The notes below the pieces were generated by a model. It did no database searches. It saw only the letters and a program-made list of their open reading frames with translations, and was not told where the DNA came from. The translations under genes and the position numbers were made by a program. Shown here piece by piece: positions 41,637 through 49,026 of a stretch of DNA of 64,000 bases. The DNA is taken from NCBI GenBank assembly GCA_963823215.1, contig CAWGKT010000012.1, forward strand, positions 1,006,393 through 1,070,392, read 5' to 3'. The DNA comes from CAIWHR01 sp963823215. GTDB lineage: Bacteria; Pseudomonadota; Gammaproteobacteria; Burkholderiales; Casimicrobiaceae. The stretch's first letter is position 1. Every line of letters begins with the position of its first letter.

Positions 41637-43136
41637 CTATGCGGCCGAGCCAAACCTGTCGCGCAGCAGATTCTTCTGGACCTTGCCCATCGCGTTGCGC
41701 GGCAGGTCGGCGACGAAGTGCACGCGCTTGGGCACCTTGAAGTTCGCGATCTCGCCCTTCAGCGCCGCGACCACGCCGCACTCCGTCAGCGTCTGGCCAG
41801 GCCTCGTCACGACCACGGCGACGACCGCTTCACCGAAATCGTCGTCCGGCAGGCCGATCACCGCGGACTCCGCCACGCCCGGCAACGCATCGATGCGTTC
41901 CTCTATTTCCTTGGGGTAGACGTTGAGGCCGCCGGTGATGATCAGGTCCTTCGCGCGGCCCACGATCTGCAGATAGCCGTTCGGCAGGATTTCGCCGACG
42001 TCGCCGGTGCGGAAATGGCCGTCGGCGGTGAACTCCTCGCGTGTCTTGTCCGGCATGCGCCAATAGCCCGCAAACACGTTCGGGCCCTTGACCTCGATGC
42101 TCCCGACTTCACCGGCCGCGCACGGCCGCCCTTCCGCATCGACGACGCGAACCGCCACGCCCGGCAACGGCGGCCCGACGGTGCCGGCGATGCGCTCGCC
42201 GGCAAGCGGATTCGACGTGTTCATGCCAGTCTCGGACATTCCGTAGCGCTCGAGGATCGTGCACCCCGTCCGGGCGCGGAATTGCGCGAAGGTCTCCGGC
42301 AGCAGCGGCGCCGAGCCCGAAACGAACAGTCGCACCGAGCGGCAATCGGCCGCGCCGAATTCCGGCAGAGCAAGGAGCCTGGAATAGAACGTCGGCACGC
42401 CCATCATCACGGTCGCGCGAGGCAGCAGCGCACGCACGTCGCCGGCCTCGAATCTGGTGAGCCATAGCATGCGGGATCCGGAAAGCAGCGCGCAATGGCA
42501 GGCCACGAAGAGACCGTGGACGTGATAGATGGGCAGCGCATGCAGCAAGACATCGCCGCGCGTGAAGCCCCAGCAATCGACCAGCGCGAGCGCGTTGCTG
42601 CCGAGATTTCGGTGCGTGAGCATCGCCCCCTTCGGGCGGCCGGTGGTCCCGGATGTGTAGAGGATTGCGGCGAGATCATCCGGCTGCGAGGTCACGGTCG
42701 CGAAATCGCCAGGCTCCCCGTCGGCGCGCTCGAGCAACGTTCCCTGGCCTGCCGCGAGGGTCAGCACCACGGCCTCCGGCCGCAACGCAGCGACGCGTTC
42801 CGCGGACTCCGGCTGACAGACGATGACAGCGGGCTCCGCGTCGCCGAAAAGGTAAGCGAGCTCCCCTTTCTGGTATCCCGTATTGAGCGGCAGGAACACG
42901 AGGCCGGCGCGCAGGCATCCGAGATACAGCGCGAGGGCCTCCCAGCACTTGTCGACCTGGGCCGCGACGCGGTCGCCAGGTTGGCAGCCCGCCGCGAGCA
43001 GCGTGTGCGCCATGCGCGCCGACGCGGCGTCCAGATCCCCGTAGTGGATGACGGAACCGTCCGGGATCAGCAGGCAGGGCTGCTCGGCGCACTCGGGAAA
43101 ATGGGCGCGCAGCAGCGCGTAGAGATTGGCGTTCAT
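41637..43136 (-). CDS. Malonyl-CoA synthetase-like acyl-CoA ligase (MatB family)
   Basis: Adenylate-forming ligase of 499 residues that resembles rhizobial MatB along most of its length. Shared blocks are AAILYTSGTTGRPKGAMLTH, LPIYHVHGLFVA, LFVSGSAPLLPETF, TILERYGMSETGMNTSNPLA and DLPRNAMGKVQKNLLR. MatB makes malonyl-CoA from malonate, ATP and CoA. Here it is the third gene after oxc and frc, so it might instead activate oxalate, as the related plant AAE3 enzymes do; sequence alone does not decide. It converges on the TauE/SafE gene. Confidence 0.88.
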   Translation of the reverse strand: MNANLYALLRAHFPECAEQPCLLIPDGSVIHYGDLDAASARMAHTLLAAGCQPGDRVAAQVDKCWEALALYLGCLRAGLVFLPLNTGYQKGELAYLFGDAEPAVIVCQPESAERVAALRPEAVVLTLAAGQGTLLERADGEPGDFATVTSQPDDLAAILYTSGTTGRPKGAMLTHRNLGSNALALVDCWGFTRGDVLLHALPIYHVHGLFVACHCALLSGSRMLWLTRFEAGDVRALLPRATVMMGVPTFYSRLLALPEFGAADCRSVRLFVSGSAPLLPETFAQFRARTGCTILERYGMSETGMNTSNPLAGERIAGTVGPPLPGVAVRVVDAEGRPCAAGEVGSIEVKGPNVFAGYWRMPDKTREEFTADGHFRTGDVGEILPNGYLQIVGRAKDLIITGGLNVYPKEIEERIDALPGVAESAVIGLPDDDFGEAVVAVVVTRPGQTLTECGVVAALKGEIANFKVPKRVHFVADLPRNAMGKVQKNLLRDRFGSAA

Positions 43137-43279
43137 GCGGGACCGTGCCGGGCGCGGGTTGGCGCCACGCGAAGGGCGACATTACAGCAAACCCCGGCGC
43201 GGCGCAGCCGCCGGTGCCGGGCAGGCGTCGGGACTGCCTGCAGGCTTCCGCGCACCCTCGGCGGCTCGCTACGTGCGTG

Positions 43280-44527
43280 TCAGATGACCTTTTCGGCGCG
43301 CAGCGCCGCGACCTGCTCCTTGCCGAAGCCGAGTTCCGCCAGAACCTCATCCGTGTGTTCACCCAGCAGCGGCGAACGCGTGACCTCCGTGGCGCTGTCG
43401 GACATCTTGATCGGGTTGCCCACCGACAGGTACTTGCCGCGCGTGGGGTGGTCGACTTCGACCACCGTTCCCGTCTTGCGCAGCGACGGCTCGTCGGCGA
43501 GCTCCTGCATCGACAGGATCGGCCCGCAGGGAATGTCGTGCTGGTTGAGGATGTCCATCGCCTCGAACTTGGTCTTGGTCTTCGTCCATTCCTCGATCTG
43601 GCCGAAGATCTCCATCAGGTGCGGCAGCCGCGCCTTGGGCGTCGCATACCGGGGATCGGTGAGCCACTCCGGCTTGCCGAGCACCGCGCAGATGTCTTTC
43701 CACACCGGCGCCTGCGTGATGAAGTAGATGTAGGCGTTGGGATCGGTCTCCCAGCCCTTGCATTTCAGGATCCACCCCGGCTGGCCACCCCCCGACGCGT
43801 TGCCGGCGCGGGGCACCGCGCCGCCGAACTTGCCGTTCGGATACTGCGGGTATTCCTCCATCACGCCGGTGCGCGCGAGCCGTTGCTGGTCGCGCAGCTT
43901 CACGCGGCAGAGATTGAGCACGCCGTCCTGCATCGCGGCCAGCACCTTCTGGCCGCGACCGGTGGTGTTGCGCTGGTAGAGAGCGGCGACGATGCCGAGC
44001 GCGAGATGCAGCCCGGTGCCGGAGTCGCCGATCTGCGCGCCGGTCACGAGCGGGGGGCCGTCGTCGAAGCCGGTCGTCGACGCCGAGCCGCCCGCGCATT
44101 GCGCGACGTTCTCGTACACCTTGCAGTCCTCGTAGGGACCGGGACCGAAGCCCTTGACCGAGGCGACGATCATCCGCGGATTGAGCTCCTGGATGTGCTC
44201 CCACGTAAGACCCATCCGGTCGAGCGCCCCGGGCGCGAAATTCTCGACCAGCACGTCGCACTTGCGGACCAGCGCCTCGAGGATCGCCTTGCCTTTCGGG
44301 TGCTTGGCATCGACGGTGATCGAGCGCTTGTTGTGGTTCAGCATCGTGAAGTAGAGGCTGTCCACACCGGGGATGTCGCGCAGCTGGCCGCGCGTGATGT
44401 CGCCCTCGCCGGCCCGTTCCACCTTGACCACATCGGCGCCGAGCCACGCCAGCAGTTGCGTGCACGTCGGTCCCGATTGCACGTGGGTGAAATCGAGAAT
44501 GCGCACGCCGTCCAATGCCTTACTCAT
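43280..44527 (-). CDS. frc: Formyl-CoA:oxalate CoA-transferase
   Basis: Transfers CoA from formyl-CoA to oxalate, giving oxalyl-CoA and formate. It is a class III CoA-transferase of 415 residues, close to the Oxalobacter enzyme (428). The catalytic Asp168 lies in GAQIGDSGTGLH. Other matching blocks are LDFTHVQSGPTCTQ, MLNHNKRSITVD, ENVAQCAGGSASTTGF, MQDGVLNLCRVKLRDQQRL and SGGGQPGWILKCKGWETD. The ATG at 44527 follows GGGGAA, 58 bp after the oxc stop, so the two are probably co-transcribed. Confidence 0.96.
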   Translation of the reverse strand: MSKALDGVRILDFTHVQSGPTCTQLLAWLGADVVKVERAGEGDITRGQLRDIPGVDSLYFTMLNHNKRSITVDAKHPKGKAILEALVRKCDVLVENFAPGALDRMGLTWEHIQELNPRMIVASVKGFGPGPYEDCKVYENVAQCAGGSASTTGFDDGPPLVTGAQIGDSGTGLHLALGIVAALYQRNTTGRGQKVLAAMQDGVLNLCRVKLRDQQRLARTGVMEEYPQYPNGKFGGAVPRAGNASGGGQPGWILKCKGWETDPNAYIYFITQAPVWKDICAVLGKPEWLTDPRYATPKARLPHLMEIFGQIEEWTKTKTKFEAMDILNQHDIPCGPILSMQELADEPSLRKTGTVVEVDHPTRGKYLSVGNPIKMSDSATEVTRSPLLGEHTDEVLAELGFGKEQVAALRAEKVI

Positions 44528-44585
44528 TTCGTTCCCCTATGCAACACCGTCATTGCGAAAGCGCCACTCCAGCTTGAGATGACCG

Positions 44586-46403
44586 TCACGATTTCTTCTT
44601 CGCGGCGGGATTGAGGCTCGTGATGCGGCCGCTTTCCGTGCCGGCCTTTTCATCGATGACCGCGTTGATCAGCGTAGGCTTGCGCGAGCGGACCGCTTCC
44701 TCCATCGCGCTCCGAAGCTCGGCCGGCGTCGTGGCCAGCACACCCACGCCGCCGAAGGCCTCCATCAGCTTCTCGTAGCGCGCGCCCTTGACGAACACCA
44801 ACGGCGACGGATCGTGTCCTCCCGTCGGATTCGCTTCATCACCGCGGTAGACGCCGTTGTTGTTCAGGATCACGACGCACACCGGCAGGTTGTAGCGGCA
44901 GATCGTCTCCACTTCCATGCCGGAGAAACCGAAGGCGCTGTCGCCCTCGACCGCGATTACCTGCTCGCCGCTGACCACAGCCGCCGCGACCGAAAAGCCC
45001 ATGCCAATGCCCATGACTCCCCACGTGCCGACGTCCAGGCGCTTGCGCGGCTTGTACATGTCCACGATGCTGCGCGTGAAGTCGAGCGCGTTCGCGCCCT
45101 CGTTGACGAGGATGGCATCCGGATTCGCCTTGACGATGTCGCGCACGACATTCAGCGCGCTGTGGTAGTTCATCGGCGCCGGGTCCTTCGCCAGCGTTTC
45201 CGCCATCTTCGCGACGTTCTTGGTCTTGCGCTCGCGAATCGCGTTGAGCCACTCGGCGGGCGGCTTCGGCCAGTTCGGACCCGCGGTTGCGTTGATGGCG
45301 CCGAGCATGGCGGCCACACACGAGCCGATGTCGCCGACGACCGGCGCATCGATGCGGACGTTGCTGTCCGCCTCCTGTGGCGAGATGTCGATCTGGACGA
45401 ACTTCTGGCCGCCCCATTGCTTGGCGCCGTTGCCACCCCACGTCTTGCCTTTCCCGTGCGAGAGCAGCCAGTTCAGGCGCGCACCGATCACCATCACGAC
45501 GTCGGCTTCCGGCAGTACGTACGAGCGCGCGGCGGATGCGCATTGCTCGTGCGTGTCGGGCAGCAGGCCCTTGGCCATGGCCATGGGCAGGTAGGGGATG
45601 CCGGTCTTTTCCACCAGCGCGCGAATATCCGCATCGGCCTGCGCGTACGCCGCGCCCTTGCCGAGAATGATCAGCGGACGTCTGGCGCGGAGGATGAGAT
45701 CGAGCGCGCGCTGCACGGCATCCGGAGCCGGGATCTGGCGCGGCGCCGGATCGACGACCTTGATCAGCGAATTCTTCCCCGCTTCCGCGTCGATGGTCTG
45801 CGGGAAGAGCCTCGCCGGCAGGTCGAGATACACACCGCCGGGCCGGCCGGAGAGCGCAGCCCGGATCGCGCGCGCCACGCCCACGCCGATGTCCTCGGCG
45901 TGCAGGACCCGGAACGCGGCCTTGGCGTGCGGCCTCGCGATGGCGAGCTGGTCCATCTCCTCGTAGTCGCCCTGCTGCAAGTCGACGATCTCGCGCTCGG
46001 AGGAGCCGCTGATGAGGATCATCGGAAAGCAGTTGGTGGTGGCGTTGGCGAGCGCCGTCAATCCGTTGAGAAAGCCGGGGGCGGACACCGTGAGGCAGAT
46101 GCCCGGCTTCCCCGTCATGAAGCCGGCGATGGAAGCGGCATACCCGGCATTCTGCTCATGACGGAAGGAGATCACGCGCACTCCTTTGGCCTGCAACCGC
46201 CGCGTGAGGTCGGTAATCGGTATGCCGGGCAGCCCGAAGATCGTTTCGATGCCGTTCAGCTTGAGGGCGTCGATGACGAGCTGAAAGCCGTCGGTTTCTT
46301 GTGCCTGGTGATCGGGATTGATTTCGCCGCTGCTGGTGATTTTCGGCGTGTCCTCGGCCCTCGTCGCCGCTTTGCCGGTCGGCTTGGTCGCAGTCTCGTC
46401 CAT
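44586..46403 (-). CDS. oxc: Oxalyl-CoA decarboxylase
   Basis: A thiamine-diphosphate enzyme converting oxalyl-CoA to formyl-CoA and CO2. It has 605 residues. The Glu of the ThDP site lies in FRHEQNAGYAASIAGF, followed by LTVSAPGFLNGLTALA and GSSEREIVDLQQGDYEEMDQ, which match the Oxalobacter enzyme closely. The ThDP-binding GDSAFGFSGMEVETICRYNL block is near residue 490. A Lys/Thr-rich extension of about 38 residues precedes the conserved start. GAGGACGGGGGA precedes the ATG at 46403. It is the first gene of the oxc-frc-ligase unit. Confidence 0.96.
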   Translation of the reverse strand: MDETATKPTGKAATRAEDTPKITSSGEINPDHQAQETDGFQLVIDALKLNGIETIFGLPGIPITDLTRRLQAKGVRVISFRHEQNAGYAASIAGFMTGKPGICLTVSAPGFLNGLTALANATTNCFPMILISGSSEREIVDLQQGDYEEMDQLAIARPHAKAAFRVLHAEDIGVGVARAIRAALSGRPGGVYLDLPARLFPQTIDAEAGKNSLIKVVDPAPRQIPAPDAVQRALDLILRARRPLIILGKGAAYAQADADIRALVEKTGIPYLPMAMAKGLLPDTHEQCASAARSYVLPEADVVMVIGARLNWLLSHGKGKTWGGNGAKQWGGQKFVQIDISPQEADSNVRIDAPVVGDIGSCVAAMLGAINATAGPNWPKPPAEWLNAIRERKTKNVAKMAETLAKDPAPMNYHSALNVVRDIVKANPDAILVNEGANALDFTRSIVDMYKPRKRLDVGTWGVMGIGMGFSVAAAVVSGEQVIAVEGDSAFGFSGMEVETICRYNLPVCVVILNNNGVYRGDEANPTGGHDPSPLVFVKGARYEKLMEAFGGVGVLATTPAELRSAMEEAVRSRKPTLINAVIDEKAGTESGRITSLNPAAKKKS

Positions 46404-46483
46404 GTTGTCCCCCGTCCTCGTGGAAATGCTATGAGCCAGTCCGCAATACTCCTAGGGCTTGGAGTTTTTCGAATTGTGGCATA

Positions 46484-46493
46484 TGGTATACCA
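46484..46493 (+). promoter_or_regulatory. GntR/FCD operator between oxc and the regulator gene
   Basis: TGGTATACCA is a perfect ten-base palindrome, the form bound by FadR/FCD-type GntR proteins. A candidate promoter toward the regulator, TTGGAG (46459-46464) and TATGGT (46482-46487) with a 17-base spacer, overlaps it. Binding would therefore block that promoter and possibly oxc as well. Confidence 0.65.
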
Positions 46494-46518
46494 GACATAG
46501 TAAATACGGATAGAAGGC

Positions 46519-47226
46519 ATGTCGACGCTTGCCCACACGCCCGCGGCCCCGCTGGCGCTCCAGCCGATCGCCGCCAACGCGAGCCTGCGCGACCAGGCCT
46601 ATGCCGCGCTCAAGCAGGCGATCATGGACGCCGACATCTATTCGCATCGTGACGAAATCCGCCTCGACGAGCGTCATCTGAGCCAGGCGCTCGGCGTCTC
46701 CCGCACGCCGATCCGCGAAGCGATGTCGCTGCTCGAGCAGGAGGGGTTCCTGCGCACTGTGCCGCGCCGGGGCGGATTCATCGTGCGCAAGACGAAGAAG
46801 CAGATCATCGAGATGATCGAGATGTGGGCGGCGCTGGAAAGCATGGCTGCCCGGCTGGCGACTCTGCACGCGTCGGACGCCGACATCGCCGCATTGCGGA
46901 CGATGTTCGACGAGTTCCGCAACGCGACGCCGGCCGATCACATCCACGAGTATTCGGACGCCAACATCGCCTTTCACCAGGCAATCATCCGCCTCTCCGG
47001 CTCGCATCTGATGGGCAAGACGATCGAGGATCTCTTCATCCACGTCCGCGCCATTCGGCGGATGACCATTTCGCAGAGCGACCGCGCGGCGCGCTCGATC
47101 ATCGACCACATGCGGATCATCGAGGCGCTGGAAGCCCGCGACACCGAGCTGGCCGAACGCCTGGTGCGCCAGCACTCGCTGGACCTGGCCGAACACGTGG
47201 CAACGCATTGCGATTTTCTCGACTAG
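46519..47226 (+). CDS. GntR-family transcriptional regulator (FadR/FCD subfamily)
   Basis: A 235-residue regulator. The N-terminal winged helix has RLDERHLSQALGVSRTPIRE, the GntR recognition motif, then LLEQEGFLRTVPRRGGFIV. The C-terminal FCD helical domain (residues 95-225) has metal/ligand His candidates in FHQAIIRLSGSHLM and IDHMRIIEAL. It is divergent from oxc and upstream of the formate dehydrogenase, with a TGGTATACCA site in front of it. By position it is the oxalate-responsive regulator of the island. The Shine-Dalgarno is weak. Confidence 0.9.
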   Translation: MSTLAHTPAAPLALQPIAANASLRDQAYAALKQAIMDADIYSHRDEIRLDERHLSQALGVSRTPIREAMSLLEQEGFLRTVPRRGGFIVRKTKKQIIEMIEMWAALESMAARLATLHASDADIAALRTMFDEFRNATPADHIHEYSDANIAFHQAIIRLSGSHLMGKTIEDLFIHVRAIRRMTISQSDRAARSIIDHMRIIEALEARDTELAERLVRQHSLDLAEHVATHCDFLD

Positions 47227-47233
47227 GATGACG

Positions 47234-47290
47234 GGCCCCCGCGTTTGCCGCCCTCCGCGCGGCGCTTGGCACCCTTCGGGAGGCCGGGCA
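47234..47290 (-). repeat. Degenerate copy of the intergenic repeat before the formate dehydrogenase
   Basis: The stretch contains CCCCCGCG...CCCTCCGCGCGGCGCTTGG...CCCTTCGGGAGGCCGGGC, a diverged unit of the family. It lies between the gntR stop and the formate dehydrogenase ribosome site, and no ATGA junction is retained. Confidence 0.5.
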
Positions 47291-47334
47291 AGCACCAAGG
47301 GTACGCACCGGTGCGCAATCATGGTAGGAGCACG

Positions 47335-49026
47335 ATGCACAAAGAGGTGATCGACGTCTCGGGCATACGCAAGCGTGGCGCCGCGCGCGGCCACCTCAAG
47401 GGGCGGCAGGCGGATCCCGCCGCCGTGGCCGAGGTGCGGGCGCTGCTCGGCGACGCGCCGCGGCGTCGCGATCTGCTGCTCGAGTTCCTCCACCGGATCC
47501 AGGATGCGTTCGGCTCGATCTCGGCAGCCCACGTCGTCGCGCTGGCGCAGGAACTGTCGCTCGCGATGACCGAGGTCTACGAAGTTGCGACGTTCTACCA
47601 TCACTTCGACGTCGTGAGGGAAGGGGAAGCGCCGCCGCCCGCGATCACGGTGCGCGTGTGTGAGACGCTCTCCTGCCGTCTCGCCGGATCGGAGGCGCTG
47701 CATGCCGCGCTCGCAGGCACGTGCGGTCCGGACGTGCGGGTTATCGGCGCGCCGTGCATCGGCCGGTGCGAGCATGCGCCGGCCGCTGTCGTCGGCCGCA
47801 ACCCGGTCGACAACGCCACCCTCGAAGCCGTGCAGGATGCCGTGGCGCGGCGGTGCACCGAGCCCGGCATCCCGAAGTACCTCGATCTGGCATCGTATCG
47901 TCGCGACGGCGGCTACCGCGTGCTCGTCTCCTGCGTGCGCGGGGATACCCCGCTCGAGGAAGTGCTGACGGCGTTCGAGGGCTCGGGGCTTCGCGGCCTG
48001 GGCGGCGCCGGATTCCCGGCGGGCCGGAAATGGCGCATCGTGCGCGCTGAGCGGGCCCCGCGGCTGATGGCGGTCAACATCGACGAAGGCGAGCCGGGGA
48101 CGTACAAGGATCGCCATTATCTGGAACGCGACCCGCACCGCTTCATCGAAGGCATGCTGATCGCTGCCTGGGCCGTCGGCATCGACGACGTCTATGTCTA
48201 TCTGCGCGACGAGTATGCCGCGTGTCGGGCGATTCTGACGCGCGAGCTCGCTGCGCTCGTGGCCGCACCGCCCTGTCCGCTGCCCCGCATCCACCTGCGC
48301 CGCGGTGCCGGCGCCTACATCTGCGGCGAAGAGTCGGCGATGATCGAGTCGATCGAAGGCAAGCGCGGCATGCCGCGGCTGCGTCCGCCGTACGTCGCGC
48401 AGGTCGGGCTCTTCGGGCGCCCGACGCTCGAGCACAACATGGAGACGCTCTACTGGGTGCGCGACATCCTCGAGAAGGGCGCGGCGTGGTTCTCTGGGCA
48501 GGGACGCAATGGGCGGAAGGGCCTGCGCTCCTTTTCGGTGTCGGGCCGCGTCGCGAAGCCCGGGGTGCATCTCGCGCCGGCCGGCATCACGGCGCGGGAG
48601 CTGATCGACGAGTACTGCGGCGGCATGCTGCCGGGCCACGAGTTCTACGCCTACCTTCCGGGCGGTGCCTCCGGCGGGATCCTGCCCGCTGCGCTCGGCG
48701 ACGTTCCGCTCGATTTCGACACGCTCCAGCCACACGGCGCGTTTATCGGCTCCGCAGCGGTGATCGTGCTGTCCCAGCACGATCGCGCCCGCGACGCCGC
48801 GCTCAACCTGATGCGGTTTTTTGCCGACGAATCGTGCGGCCAATGCACGCCGTGCCGCGTCGGCACCGAGAAGGCGGTCGGGCTGCTCGAACGGGAGACG
48901 TGGGATCTGCCGCTCCTCGACGAGCTGTCGCGGGCGATGGCCGACGCGTCGATCTGCGGCCTGGGGCAGGCGGCACCGAACCCCGTTGCGTGCGTGATCC
49001 GCTACTTTCCGGAGGAACTGAAATGA
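47335..49026 (+). CDS. NAD-dependent formate dehydrogenase diaphorase subunit (NuoE-NuoF fusion)
   Basis: Passes electrons from the formate dehydrogenase catalytic subunit to NAD+. It has 563 residues. The N-terminal NuoE-like domain (about 1-160) has the [2Fe-2S] Cys sets CETLSC and CIGRC. A NuoF-like domain follows: FMN site GLGGAGFPAGRKW, NADH-binding DEGEPGTYKDRHYLERDPH, ICGEESAMIESIEGKRGMPR, and the [4Fe-4S] motif SCGQCTPCRVG plus a later Cys. TAGGAG precedes the ATG at 47335. Its stop overlaps the alpha-subunit start by ATGA. The arrangement resembles the fused beta subunits of Methylobacterium formate dehydrogenases. Confidence 0.9.
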   Translation: MHKEVIDVSGIRKRGAARGHLKGRQADPAAVAEVRALLGDAPRRRDLLLEFLHRIQDAFGSISAAHVVALAQELSLAMTEVYEVATFYHHFDVVREGEAPPPAITVRVCETLSCRLAGSEALHAALAGTCGPDVRVIGAPCIGRCEHAPAAVVGRNPVDNATLEAVQDAVARRCTEPGIPKYLDLASYRRDGGYRVLVSCVRGDTPLEEVLTAFEGSGLRGLGGAGFPAGRKWRIVRAERAPRLMAVNIDEGEPGTYKDRHYLERDPHRFIEGMLIAAWAVGIDDVYVYLRDEYAACRAILTRELAALVAAPPCPLPRIHLRRGAGAYICGEESAMIESIEGKRGMPRLRPPYVAQVGLFGRPTLEHNMETLYWVRDILEKGAAWFSGQGRNGRKGLRSFSVSGRVAKPGVHLAPAGITARELIDEYCGGMLPGHEFYAYLPGGASGGILPAALGDVPLDFDTLQPHGAFIGSAAVIVLSQHDRARDAALNLMRFFADESCGQCTPCRVGTEKAVGLLERETWDLPLLDELSRAMADASICGLGQAAPNPVACVIRYFPEELK

